Translations under genes and position numbers: made by a program
Source: Chitinophaga pinensis
GTDB taxonomy: Bacteria; Bacteroidota; Bacteroidia; Chitinophagales; Chitinophagaceae
Length of the DNA: 59,828 nucleotides
NCBI GenBank assembly: GCA_943333125.1
Contig: CALQSB010000016.1
Location: 1-59,828, forward strand
Reading direction: 5' to 3'
Notes under the pieces: generated by a model
Database searches by the model: none
What the model was told of the DNA's origin: nothing
Seen by the model: only the letters and a program-made list of their open reading frames with translations
Shown: positions 17,566 to 26,441 of the stretch, in pieces
Position numbering within the stretch: position 1 is the stretch's first letter
Layout: every line of letters begins with the position of its first letter

Positions 17566-18060
17566 ATGAATTTCAGAAATGCCACTATAGATGATCTTCC
17601 AAAAATAGTAGACATTTACAATTCAATTATCTCAGGTCGATTAGTTACTGCAGATACCGATTCTGTTACGGTAACCAACAAAATGGAATGGTTTAACAGC
17701 CATACTCCCTCGCGTCCAGTTTGGATTATAGAAGATGAATCATTTAATATCATTGGCTGGGCAAGTTTCAGGAATTTTTATGGACGGCCTGCTTATAGTG
17801 GAACAGCGGAGTTTAGCTTATATCTTGATGAATCATTCAGAAATAAAGGTTACGGAACACAAATAATTCGTTACGCAATTGCCCAATGTCCTGAGCTCGG
17901 TATTCACACTTTACTCGGATTCATCTTTGAACAGAACAAACACAGCCTGGAACTTGTAAAAAAAATGGGCTTCGAAGAATGGGGACACTTACCTGACGTT
18001 GCCGTGTTGGATGGAAAGAGTTGTAGTTTGAAAATTTTTGGAAAAAAGGTTGGGAGATAA
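17566..18060 (+). CDS. GNAT N-acetyltransferase (phosphinothricin acetyltransferase-like)
   Basis: A 164-residue single-domain GNAT enzyme. The N-terminal MNFRNATIDDLPKIVDIYNS, the central GWASFRNFYGRPAYSGTAEFSLYL and the acetyl-CoA loop NKGYGTQIIRYAI (about 98-110) followed by FIFEQNKHSLELVKKMGFEEWG fit the Pat/bar and methionine-sulfoximine acetyltransferase group. These enzymes acetylate small amines or amino-acid analogues. The true substrate cannot be read from sequence. It lies 95 bp after sucC on the same strand and converges with the PBP1A gene. Confidence 0.88.
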   Translation: MNFRNATIDDLPKIVDIYNSIISGRLVTADTDSVTVTNKMEWFNSHTPSRPVWIIEDESFNIIGWASFRNFYGRPAYSGTAEFSLYLDESFRNKGYGTQIIRYAIAQCPELGIHTLLGFIFEQNKHSLELVKKMGFEEWGHLPDVAVLDGKSCSLKIFGKKVGR

Positions 18061-18106
18061 ATGCTGGATGCTAGATTCTAGTATAACACCCCATCATTCC
18101 CCTCTA

Positions 18107-20404
18107 TCAATAGTCACTCACTTTCTTCAAAGGGACCTTTTTCTTATTGGCGGTATCTTTAAGATCCTTTTTCGTCTTGTCATCAATCATTGGATCGGCT
18201 GCATCTGTGCCTAAAAAATCATCTGCTCCCCCATTACTGATATCCGCATCGAGGCTATCCCCACTGTTAGCTATATTCGCAAAATTAGACTCCGCATAAA
18301 TTGGATTATTCTTCAGCTCTGCAGGCTGTTCAAATTCAGTTATTTTGCCGTAATTAAGCCTTTTGTCTGCATAAACATTACTCATAAATAAGCCCCATTT
18401 AGGTGCCGACATTTCTGCTCCTCCACTATTGCTTGTATATATGGGTATGAATGGATCTTCGCAACCCACCCAGGTTCCGGCCAATAACTCTGGCGTGTAG
18501 CCGATAAACCAGCCATCTGTATTGGCATTTGTTGTTCCGGTTTTTCCGGCTTTTTGTACAGGAATATTATAACTGTTTATTCTTCTTGCTGTTCCAAATT
18601 CCACTACACCCTGCATCAGTTTTACCATAGTATATGCATCTGTTTCTCCAATAACTTCTTTGCTTTGTGAAATAGGAAATTCATACAAAAGATTACCGTC
18701 TTTATCTTCAATTCTGGTAAAGAAAACTGGTGGTGTATTGTATCCTTTGTTAGGAAACATAGTGTATGCCTGCAACATCTGCAACATAGGAATTTCTGCT
18801 GTTCCCAATGCGATTGATGGATATGGAGGAAGCTTGGCTATTATGCCACACTGCTGGGCAAATTCGATAGTACGCCTCACTCCTATTACCGCCATTAAAT
18901 GCCATGCCGCTCCATTCAAAGATTTGGCCAGGCAATAAGCCATGGTCCCTCCGCCAGTACTGATTGTTTTACCGCCCAAGGTTAGTGGCCCACCGGGTAT
19001 ATAAGTTTGTGGTGTATATCCTGCGTCTGTTACTGCTAATGTATACAACAAGGGCTTAAATGTTGACCCAACTTGGCGACTTGCCGTGATATGATCATAC
19101 TTAAACCATTTGTAATTGATACCGCCAACCCACGCTTTTATTTCGCCAGTCTTAGGATCCATCGCTGCAAATGATGTTTGTAATAATTGTTTGTGATATT
19201 TTATTGAATCAAAAGGAGTCATGATGGTATCTTTCTCATGACTTTTATTTCCCCACCATGAAAATATTTTCATCCTTACCGGAACATAAAATGATTTTTT
19301 TATTTCTGCAGTGTCCACGCCTTCTTCCTGCATTGTTTTCCAGCGGTCTGTAAATTTCATTGCAGATTCTATTACATTATCGTGACCATCCCATAGCTTA
19401 TCTCCTTTAGATTTGAAAAACACATTTAATTTCTGTTGTATTACCGGCATGTGATCTTCAACAGCCCGTTCGGCATAACTCTGCATTCTGGAATCGATAG
19501 TGGTATATATTTTCAATCCGTCTCTGAACAAATCGTAAGGTTCATCTGTTTTAGGATTGATATGTGATTTACACCATTGTTTTAAAACAGACACTAATGC
19601 TGAGCGATAGTAAGGAGCAATACCTACATTTTCATCTATTTTTTTGAAATTAGTTATCAGGGGCTTTGATTTTAACTGATCTGCCTGAGCCTGAGTTAAA
19701 TATTTTTGTTTTGACAACGCCATTTGATTGATAACCACATTTCTTCTAAGCAATGCTGATTTGGGATGTCTGATAGGTTCATAAATAAATCCTTTGAGCA
19801 TTCCAATTAATACCGCGGCTTCTTCTATCTTTAAATCTATCGGTTCTTTTTGAAAATAAGTTCTTGATGCATTTCGGATTCCATAAACATTCCCCCAGGG
19901 TGCACGATTAAGATACAAGGCAATGATTTCTTCTTTTGTAAAATTTCTTTCCAGTTTCACTGCTACAATCCACTCTTTCAATTTCTGAATACCTCTTACC
20001 AATACATTTCCTCTGCCCTGGCCTAAAATCATTTTTGCCAGTTGTTGTGTGAGGGTACTGCCACCACCTTGTGTTCCAGCCGTAAACACCACTCTGCCCA
20101 AGGCCTGTAAATCAATTCCGGAATGATCATAAAATCTTTCGTCTTCTGTTGCAATTAATGCATGAACGGCGTTGGGAGAAATCTCATTGTACTTTACTTC
20201 GCTTCTGTTTTCGGAATAATATTTTCCCATAAGCACTCCATCAGCGCTGATTATTTCACTGGCTAAATCTGCTTCAGGATTTTCCAATTGCTGTACTGAT
20301 GGCATCTTGCCAAATAAACCAAAATTTGCTGCAACAAAAATCAGCAATACAGCTCCACAGCCAATAAAAAATACCCGCCATAAAATTTGAACAGAACGTT
20401 TCAT
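18107..20404 (-). CDS. Class A penicillin-binding protein (PBP1A-like)
   Basis: A 765-residue bifunctional peptidoglycan synthase anchored by one N-terminal membrane helix (about 10-30). The glycosyltransferase-51 domain carries ATEDERFYDHSGID with catalytic E87 and GGSTLTQQLAKMIL (about 114-127). The transpeptidase domain has S447-T-F-K450 (GSTFKP), S495-L-N and K621-TGTT. An insert of roughly 100 residues between the domains (about 310-410) is rich in charged residues. The C-terminus is an acidic then Lys-rich tail. It polymerises and cross-links glycan chains in the periplasm. It follows the SprE/PorW-like gene by 43 bp on the same strand. Confidence 0.95.
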   Translation of the reverse strand: MKRSVQILWRVFFIGCGAVLLIFVAANFGLFGKMPSVQQLENPEADLASEIISADGVLMGKYYSENRSEVKYNEISPNAVHALIATEDERFYDHSGIDLQALGRVVFTAGTQGGGSTLTQQLAKMILGQGRGNVLVRGIQKLKEWIVAVKLERNFTKEEIIALYLNRAPWGNVYGIRNASRTYFQKEPIDLKIEEAAVLIGMLKGFIYEPIRHPKSALLRRNVVINQMALSKQKYLTQAQADQLKSKPLITNFKKIDENVGIAPYYRSALVSVLKQWCKSHINPKTDEPYDLFRDGLKIYTTIDSRMQSYAERAVEDHMPVIQQKLNVFFKSKGDKLWDGHDNVIESAMKFTDRWKTMQEEGVDTAEIKKSFYVPVRMKIFSWWGNKSHEKDTIMTPFDSIKYHKQLLQTSFAAMDPKTGEIKAWVGGINYKWFKYDHITASRQVGSTFKPLLYTLAVTDAGYTPQTYIPGGPLTLGGKTISTGGGTMAYCLAKSLNGAAWHLMAVIGVRRTIEFAQQCGIIAKLPPYPSIALGTAEIPMLQMLQAYTMFPNKGYNTPPVFFTRIEDKDGNLLYEFPISQSKEVIGETDAYTMVKLMQGVVEFGTARRINSYNIPVQKAGKTGTTNANTDGWFIGYTPELLAGTWVGCEDPFIPIYTSNSGGAEMSAPKWGLFMSNVYADKRLNYGKITEFEQPAELKNNPIYAESNFANIANSGDSLDADISNGGADDFLGTDAADPMIDDKTKKDLKDTANKKKVPLKKVSDY

Positions 20405-20447
20405 AAATAGTTATCAGAGATAAACCGATATTCAAAAAAAATATCGA

Positions 20448-23435
20448 TTAAAATTTTCCTGGATATTGATTGTTTAATAGTTTTTTATAATTATCAAGTT
20501 CCTTATTGGATTTTAGTAATTGAAGATTGTCTTCATTGATAATTATAAATGAATACTTTGAAGCCTGCAACCAAGCCACCTGAGTAGTTGCTGCTTTTTT
20601 TATTTTTTCGTAGTACACAAATGCATCTTCGGCACTTTCGAATTTTGTAAATAAAAGCAATGTTCTTTGTGCATCCAGTGTATCTCTGTTAATAACCAAT
20701 GAAGGATAATTATTGGCAACATTAAATCTTTTGTAAGCATTTTTAGCTTCATTAACATATACGGCATCTACTTTATCAAGCAGCATAACCGCATAATGAG
20801 GCTTGCCCGGTTGCCATTTAAAAGCCCCGCTGATCATAGATGGCGGAAGTTTTACAGCAGAGTCTTTTTGGGTTTGTATCGTTTTTAATTGAGTAAGCTT
20901 AGGCGAAACAGGTGAAACAGCAACCACTTTTTTTGTTTGTACCGACTGATCATCCGCCATGATTATTTTATCATCTTCCTCCACTCGCTCAACGTTTAAA
21001 TTAGTTAGGTATTTTTCAATTTCTTTTCTTCTTCTTAACACACTGATCATTGTTTTTGCCTTATCTACTAACGGGGACTCCGGATATAAAATTATCAAAC
21101 TATCCAGTGTTTTGATGGCATCACTATCCTGCTCGCATTTGATATAATACATCGACTCAATATTAAGCAACTGAGGCGTCCAATAGTGATTTCCATGAAT
21201 TGCATCCGCTGCATTTTTCAAAACGAATGCCGAGTCAAAACTACCCTGAATAAATAAATCATAAATCCTTTCGTACTGCTTTGAAACAACGGGGTTGTCT
21301 TTTTCCGGCTCCAATGACTGTGGATTATTAATCTTTTTCGCTGAATTACTTTCAGCAAATTTTGTGTCCAACAGATTTTTATAATACGCAGCATTTTCGG
21401 TGTCTCCTAATTTATTATAACAATAGTATAAACCCAGATAAACTTCTCCGTCTGCAAGTTTATCAGGAAAACGTTGCAGATGAATTTCGTAATTATAAAT
21501 AGCCTGCTGATATTCTTTTAATTCATTTTGAAAAACTTTAGCCAGCTCCAGTAATGCCGCTGAAATTTTGATATTACTGCTGTCTAATTTCTCGGGAGTC
21601 AGAGGCAGATTAACCATTAATGCGTCATAACTGTTCTCTATTGGCTTTCCGCTTGCCACAACAGGCGCGCCGGGAGCCAATGGATCTAATCCGCCAGTAG
21701 CATCAGGTCCTAAATTTTGATTGTTAATAATTGCCGATCTCCTGCGCCAGTTATCTACGTTATCCCTTTTACCCCATTTGCTTTTAAACTCACTGAAACC
21801 CTTAGACTCCGCACTTGAATTATAAAAATACCAGTCTCCTTTTGCAGAACTTGCAAAAAGGTCTGCAGGGGCATTCCCTTTACCGTTGTCAAAACTATTT
21901 AATGTTGAACCCCCATCAGCTACATAATCAGCCTCCTCTTTCTTATTGGATTCTTTTCTAAGACTTTTTGAAAGTTTTTTTAAAAAAGCATCTCTTTCGG
22001 CAGGTGGTAAAGCCGCTATCATTTGTAAGCTATCTTCCAGCTGAATAATACTTAACTGATTGGCTAGCTTTCTCAATGATTGCCTGAAATCAGCAATATC
22101 TAAAGAATCTTTTTTTAATGAATACTCATTAAGGTCCAGGCTGTCGTAATGATCTGCAGCCATTTTAAATTGTTTTTGGACATAGGCTATTTTGCCCAGC
22201 TGCAAATGAGATTTGTTTTTATAAGTTGTATTTGTTTCATTTACAGCAAGGCTTTTTTGAAAAAAAACAACGCTGGTTGCTGTATCCAGTTTTTTCAAAT
22301 CGATGATGCCCACACTATGAAAAATTATATCCCGATAAGATTCATATTTATCTTTCTTAGACATTTTCAAAAGTGTTTCAATACATTTATTCAACTCCGC
22401 AGTATCACCATTTTTATGAACCATTTTCGCATTGTTCAGGTGAGCGTATATATCCATCAAAGGATCAACAGTACGCTTAGCCGCTTTTCCGAAATAAAAA
22501 TTCGCCTTTTCATTATCGCCATTTATTTCATAAAGCTGTCCAAGTAAATAATGCCAGCGAGATTGATCAATATTATTATCTGCACTGGTAAGCGCCTTTT
22601 CAAGATAAACAGCAGCACTGTCATATCCTTCCTGTTTAAAATACCAATAAGCAGTTACCTGGTTAAGGTCATCTTTTAGCCGTTGAGGCAGATTAGGATC
22701 TTCCTGTAAAATATTGATTAACCCTGCTGACTCTCCATACATTTCTGATTCAACGAATGTTTTGGCCAACCAAATCAACGCATCATTTCTGCTGGGAGGA
22801 AGAGTAAATGTGCGCTGAATGACGTTTCTTTTTTCTCTGTCTGCAATAGAAAGTTTTGTTGAAGTAGCGGTATTATTCGCACCAACGATTCTATTATCGT
22901 CTTCATTTTTTTTCCTAGGAAACAAATTGTAATTAATAAATTGAAAAGTGAGGGCAGCAGAATCAAAAAGCTTTCTGTAGTAATACGATTTACCGATCAA
23001 AAGATACATGTTATCAACCCAGTCAGTTCTCAGATCATGAAGTAATATCCCTGCTGTAGCTTTGTAAATAACAGAATCAAGTTCTGTTTTCTGAGAAGCC
23101 GTAATCTCTAAACTATAAGGATAAAAAGGAAGCAGTCTTGTGTAATCATCAATCTGCGATGATTTTGCCATTTCAATAACTTTATTCAGCTTGTTGGTTG
23201 CGTTGAAATAGTAATTGTAGTGACTTACCGTGTTTTGTGTTAAATGAGTTACTTTATTAAACTTCTTTTCTCCAGTCTTTTCAGAACGAAGTACTTTCTC
23301 TTCAAATTCCTTTGGTTTTTTTTCTTTTCCGAAGGGGTCGAATGTCCAAGTGGGCTGTCCGATGACCGTTGCAGAAATAAGGCAAAACAACACCAATAGC
23401 GGGAAAAAAGTATGCGTCCTTCCTTTCATTAACAT
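20448..23435 (-). CDS. SprE/PorW-like TPR protein (type IX secretion/gliding)
   Basis: A 995-residue exported protein: N-terminal hydrophobic segment ending VIGQ, then WTFDPFGKEKKPKEFEEKVLRSEKTGEKKF, many tetratricopeptide repeats (YLLIGKSYYYRKLFDSAALTFQFI, YLLGQLYEINGDNEKANFYFGKA), and a C-terminal domain with HYAVMLLDKVDAV and a final YPGKF. This architecture matches SprE of Flavobacterium and PorW of Porphyromonas, outer-membrane lipoproteins needed for type IX secretion and gliding. A canonical lipobox is not obvious here (LVLFC is weak), which is odd. No other type IX genes are in the window. A start at the third codon (second Met) is also possible. Confidence 0.75.
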   Translation of the reverse strand: MLMKGRTHTFFPLLVLFCLISATVIGQPTWTFDPFGKEKKPKEFEEKVLRSEKTGEKKFNKVTHLTQNTVSHYNYYFNATNKLNKVIEMAKSSQIDDYTRLLPFYPYSLEITASQKTELDSVIYKATAGILLHDLRTDWVDNMYLLIGKSYYYRKLFDSAALTFQFINYNLFPRKKNEDDNRIVGANNTATSTKLSIADREKRNVIQRTFTLPPSRNDALIWLAKTFVESEMYGESAGLINILQEDPNLPQRLKDDLNQVTAYWYFKQEGYDSAAVYLEKALTSADNNIDQSRWHYLLGQLYEINGDNEKANFYFGKAAKRTVDPLMDIYAHLNNAKMVHKNGDTAELNKCIETLLKMSKKDKYESYRDIIFHSVGIIDLKKLDTATSVVFFQKSLAVNETNTTYKNKSHLQLGKIAYVQKQFKMAADHYDSLDLNEYSLKKDSLDIADFRQSLRKLANQLSIIQLEDSLQMIAALPPAERDAFLKKLSKSLRKESNKKEEADYVADGGSTLNSFDNGKGNAPADLFASSAKGDWYFYNSSAESKGFSEFKSKWGKRDNVDNWRRRSAIINNQNLGPDATGGLDPLAPGAPVVASGKPIENSYDALMVNLPLTPEKLDSSNIKISAALLELAKVFQNELKEYQQAIYNYEIHLQRFPDKLADGEVYLGLYYCYNKLGDTENAAYYKNLLDTKFAESNSAKKINNPQSLEPEKDNPVVSKQYERIYDLFIQGSFDSAFVLKNAADAIHGNHYWTPQLLNIESMYYIKCEQDSDAIKTLDSLIILYPESPLVDKAKTMISVLRRRKEIEKYLTNLNVERVEEDDKIIMADDQSVQTKKVVAVSPVSPKLTQLKTIQTQKDSAVKLPPSMISGAFKWQPGKPHYAVMLLDKVDAVYVNEAKNAYKRFNVANNYPSLVINRDTLDAQRTLLLFTKFESAEDAFVYYEKIKKAATTQVAWLQASKYSFIIINEDNLQLLKSNKELDNYKKLLNNQYPGKF

Positions 23436-23614
23436 AATAGATTAAAAATGCGGTTAAATATCGGCAATTTTTGCTTCCCGACCATCAAAATTACTAATGT
23501 GAAAGCTAACTTTAACGGATTTTCTAGATAATATCTGCTAATAGTGTAAAATATGCGCTTCTATAAACCCAATAATGGCTGCAGTTTTGTACTTTTATTA
23601 TCGAAAATTTAGTT

Positions 23615-24013
23615 ATGGCCAATTTTGATGCCGCAAACAGGCTCAAACGACTACGAAATAATTACCGTCTTGTAGTTATGAATGAGGACAGTTATGAGGA
23701 GGTTGTTAAATTCAAACTCAGCAGACTGAGCGTGTATATTGCAATGAGTACCTTGTTTGTAGTATTAGTAGCTTTAACCGCTTCGTTGATTATTTTTACC
23801 CCTTTGAAATATTATTTACCTGGTGTGGGATATGGGAATGTAAAACAAATTAAAGAATACCGAAAGTTGAAATTGCGGGCAGATTCAATGGAACAGGCGC
23901 TGCAACAACAGGATCGCTATTATCACGATCTCGAAAAAGTGCTGAAAGGAAATATAGTTAAACTGGATACTAATAAATTAAATCTACCCAAACTGGACAA
24001 TATAGATGATTGA
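23615..24013 (+). CDS. Bactofilin-linked membrane protein, N-terminal part of an M23-like family without peptidase
   Basis: A 132-residue protein with a basic cytoplasmic head (NRLKRLRNNYRLVVMNEDSYEEV), one membrane helix (about 54-74), FTPLKYYLPG and a coiled-coil periplasmic tail (about 85-118). The head and helix recall the N-terminus of Bacteroidota M23 metallopeptidases encoded beside bactofilins (YRLVVLNEDTFEE, TPLREYIPG), known to me from memory. Here the protein stops before any M23 domain and no HxxxD/HxH motif follows. It may recruit bactofilin or another peptidase to the membrane. It lies 68 bp before the bactofilin gene. Confidence 0.75.
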   Translation: MANFDAANRLKRLRNNYRLVVMNEDSYEEVVKFKLSRLSVYIAMSTLFVVLVALTASLIIFTPLKYYLPGVGYGNVKQIKEYRKLKLRADSMEQALQQQDRYYHDLEKVLKGNIVKLDTNKLNLPKLDNIDD

Positions 24014-24081
24014 TTTACCATCTTAATTTTAGGAACTACCTTAAAGAAACACAATCAATTTTTTAAACCAAAAATGGAGAT

Positions 24082-24483
24082 ATGTTTAATTCAAAAACTA
24101 AGTCAGAATTCGATCCTAATATTGGAGCTACCAGTATTATAAGTGCCGATGCCACCATTGTAGGAGATATTGTAAGTAATGGCGATATCCGAATAGATGG
24201 GAAATTAATTGGCAATTTAAATTGTAAGTCTAAACTTCTGGTTGGTCCAAAGGGAAGTGTGGAGGGAAATATTTCTGGTAACAATGCGGATATTTTAGGC
24301 TCAGTAAAAGGCAATATCAAAATGAGTGGCCAACTAAATCTTCAAGGCAAATCGGTGATAACCGGAGATGTACATGTTTCGAAACTACAAATAGAAAGTA
24401 CAGTTTGCTTCAATGGTAAATGTCACATGGGCGCAAATATTGTGGAGCTGAACAATGAACAGTCAACAGCAGTAAATGAATAA
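24082..24483 (+). CDS. Bactofilin (polymer-forming cytoskeletal protein)
   Basis: A 133-residue protein with the bactofilin beta-helix repeats: TSIISADATIVGDIVSNGDI, IDGKLIGNLNCKSKLLVGPK, GSVEGNISGNNADILGSVKG, NIKMSGQLNLQG. Bactofilins polymerise without nucleotide into filaments under the inner membrane and localise cell-wall enzymes. Disordered tails flank the helix (1-17 and about 125-133). It overlaps the downstream atpZ-like gene by 8 bp and follows the membrane-stub gene, so the three probably form one transcript and the stub is a likely membrane partner. Confidence 0.93.
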   Translation: MFNSKTKSEFDPNIGATSIISADATIVGDIVSNGDIRIDGKLIGNLNCKSKLLVGPKGSVEGNISGNNADILGSVKGNIKMSGQLNLQGKSVITGDVHVSKLQIESTVCFNGKCHMGANIVELNNEQSTAVNE

Positions 24484-24676
24484 TGATAACCTTTTATGGA
24501 AGTATGCTGGACTAACTGCTCAATTCCTTATTGGGATTGGTCTTTTTACCTTTGTCGGATTAAAAATTGATGGCTTTTTGAAATTAAAAACACCTTTAGC
24601 CGTCTGGGTTTTGCCTTTGGTTTTCATTACTGCAATAATTATAAAAGTAATTATAGATACGAGCAGAAAAAAATAG
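24476..24676 (+). CDS. AtpZ/AtpI-family small membrane protein
   Basis: A 66-residue protein with two membrane helices (about 10-28 and 40-60), a Gly-rich first helix (QFLIGIGLFTFVGLKIDGFLKLK) and a basic C-terminus. This is the AtpZ family, usually encoded just ahead of F-type ATP synthase genes and implicated in ATP synthase assembly or divalent cation uptake. The ATP synthase genes are absent here: the next genes are another small membrane protein and a SprT-like gene. Start overlaps the end of bactofilin by 8 bp. Confidence 0.85.
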   Translation: MNNDNLLWKYAGLTAQFLIGIGLFTFVGLKIDGFLKLKTPLAVWVLPLVFITAIIIKVIIDTSRKK

Positions 24677-24693
24677 TTTAAAAAATAAATTAA

Positions 24694-25077
24694 TTGAAAA
24701 AAACATACCCCTTACTGCTGATTTTTTTGATCATCTGTATTTTAGTATTTACATCGTTTAAGTTTCTGTCTTCTCATTATATAGACGCGTACATTCTTTT
24801 ATTTTCAAATTTATTTTTACTCCTGATGAGTTTAATATCGGTAAAAATTCAGGAAAAAGGTTTTAAAAACAAAAATCCTAATTTTTTTATCCGCAGTGTA
24901 ATTGGCAGCATGATGATGAAAATGTTTGCGATAGTAACCGTTATTGTCATCTATGTCTTTTCGAGTGGGGCCAATTTCAATAAGCGCGCTGTTTTTATTT
25001 CTTTGATATTTTACCTTTTTTATCTTGCCACCGAAGTGTTTACCGTGATGAAAATGAACAAGAAACAAAATGCCTAA
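24694..25077 (+). CDS. Four-helix membrane protein, AtpI-like position
   Basis: A 127-residue protein with about four membrane helices (residues 5-24, 31-50, 72-88, 93-115) and little else. It starts with TTG at 24694 (MKKTYPLLLIFL); no better ATG was seen upstream in frame. By place after an AtpZ-like gene it resembles the hypothetical membrane protein that precedes atpB in many Bacteroidota, which may be an AtpI equivalent. It overlaps the next gene by 8 bp. Function unknown. Confidence 0.7.
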   Translation: MKKTYPLLLIFLIICILVFTSFKFLSSHYIDAYILLFSNLFLLLMSLISVKIQEKGFKNKNPNFFIRSVIGSMMMKMFAIVTVIVIYVFSSGANFNKRAVFISLIFYLFYLATEVFTVMKMNKKQNA

Positions 25078-25690
25078 GCAACAAGTCCCATTAAAAACAC
25101 TACAAGACTATTTACCCGATCACTCCTGTGATGACGTCCTTTTCTTTCTCAATAAATACAAAGTACATCTTACTGTTACCCGTCAGCGACAAAGTATTTT
25201 GGGCGATTACAGAAATGCCTATCAGGGCAAGGCACATCGTATCAGTGTAAATGGGAATTTAAATAAATATAGTTTTCTGATAACCTTGCTGCATGAACTT
25301 GCGCACTTGTTTACGTTTGATAAATTCGGTCATAAGGTACCACCTCATGGAAAAGAATGGAAAAATATTTTTTCTGAAATTCTGGTATCGTTTCTTGCAA
25401 AAAAAATATTTCCAGGAGATATAGAAAAAGCACTTCAAAAAACATTAAAAAACCCTGCTGCCAGTAGCTGTGGCGATGAGCATTTACTAAGGGTACTCAG
25501 AAATTATGATATTAAAAAAGTCGACCATTTCATGGTAGAACAAATTGTCGAAGGAAGTATTTTTGAAATTAAAGGAGGAAGAAGTTTTATTAAAGGATCA
25601 AAAGTGAGAACCCGTTTTAAATGCATAGAAATTGCCACTAAGAAATATTATTTATTTAGTGGGTTGTATGAAGTGAAGTTGGTTGTGTAA
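25070..25690 (+). CDS. SprT-like zinc metalloprotease-fold protein
   Basis: A 206-residue protein with the metal site H75-E76-L-A-H79 (LLHELAHLFTFD) and a likely third ligand H93 in VPPHGKEWK, as in the SprT/Spartan fold. The N-terminus LQDYLPDHSCDDVLFFLNKY and the region RQRQSILGDYRNAYQGKAHRI also fit. A zinc ribbon, found in some SprT proteins, is not evident in the C-terminal 100 residues. SprT-fold proteins include DNA-protein crosslink proteases, but the role of the bacterial ones is poorly known. Last gene of the five-gene plus-strand cluster. Confidence 0.85.
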   Translation: MPKQQVPLKTLQDYLPDHSCDDVLFFLNKYKVHLTVTRQRQSILGDYRNAYQGKAHRISVNGNLNKYSFLITLLHELAHLFTFDKFGHKVPPHGKEWKNIFSEILVSFLAKKIFPGDIEKALQKTLKNPAASSCGDEHLLRVLRNYDIKKVDHFMVEQIVEGSIFEIKGGRSFIKGSKVRTRFKCIEIATKKYYLFSGLYEVKLVV

Positions 25691-25692
25691 TT

Positions 25693-25762
25693 GTTTGGCG
25701 TTTGGTGTTTGGTGTTTGGCGTTTGGCGTTGCTTGTTTATCGTTTGGTATTTGGTGTCTAAT
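25693..25762 (+). repeat. Heptanucleotide tandem repeat (GTTTGGC/T)
   Basis: Ten in-phase 7-bp units, of which seven are GTTTGGC, GTTTGGT or a one-base variant, start two bases after the SprT-like stop codon. TTGAAC-type repeats (about 25774-25812) and TATC-C-type repeats (to about 25850) follow, up to the thioredoxin gene end. Confidence 0.85.
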
Positions 25763-25852
25763 GTTTATTCAGAAGAAACATATTGAACAAATTGAACCAT
25801 TTGAACCTTTGAAACCTATCCATTATCTAGCATCCAACATCTACCTCCCCCC

Positions 25853-26338
25853 CTACTTGTACTTCTCCTCATTCAACGCATCAGGATTCCAGGCATTTAA
25901 AAAATCAATCACTTTCTTTTTATCGTAACTAGATTTGCCATCTTCAAGATATTCTGAATTCTGAGTGTGTATGCGCTCCCCTTTTTCATTTAAAATAATA
26001 AACACCGGAAAGCCAAATCTTTGTGGATATCCATACTTACTGAATAAAGGTTTGTTTTCATTTTCCTTACTGTAATTAAGATGGTACCAAATGAAATTCT
26101 TATTAATGATTGAATCAATTTGAATATCAGACGAACAAAAACGATGAAACTCCACACACCATTTGCACCAGTTTCCTCCACCCTGCAACAAAATAAATTT
26201 ATGCTCAGCTTTTGCTTTTATCAACGCCGCCTCAATATCAGCAGCAGCATTGGCCTGGGGATTGTAAATAGAAGCCTTCTGTGCAATTGAATTAAAAAAG
26301 CCAGCCGACAATAACAAGATGAAGAAATATTTTTTCAT
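25853..26338 (-). CDS. Exported thioredoxin-fold protein
   Basis: A 161-residue protein with a signal peptide (1-19, NSIAQ) and a thioredoxin fold with redox motif C58-K-W-C61 (GGNWCKWCVEFHRF) near the N-terminal third. FGFPVFIILNEKGE holds the cis-proline (before Val in FPV), and a C-terminal helix follows. It resembles the thioredoxin_7/DUF255-like group of small periplasmic disulphide reductases in Bacteroidota. Redox partner unknown. It ends beside repeat-rich sequence and its start is about 100 bp from the end of the TolC gene. Confidence 0.87.
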   Translation of the reverse strand: MKKYFFILLLSAGFFNSIAQKASIYNPQANAAADIEAALIKAKAEHKFILLQGGGNWCKWCVEFHRFCSSDIQIDSIINKNFIWYHLNYSKENENKPLFSKYGYPQRFGFPVFIILNEKGERIHTQNSEYLEDGKSSYDKKKVIDFLNAWNPDALNEEKYK

Positions 26339-26441
26339 TGATTTAGTTTGAATAAAGATATTAAATAAATATTTATAAAATATTTTTCTCTAATGAATAC
26401 TCTTTTTGATCATTAAAATAAAACCAGAAAAACTAATTTTA

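Noticed and set aside
25683-25928. An 81-residue plus-strand open frame after the SprT-like gene
   Set aside because: Its N-terminal half is the heptamer repeat and the rest crosses the end of the thioredoxin gene antisense.
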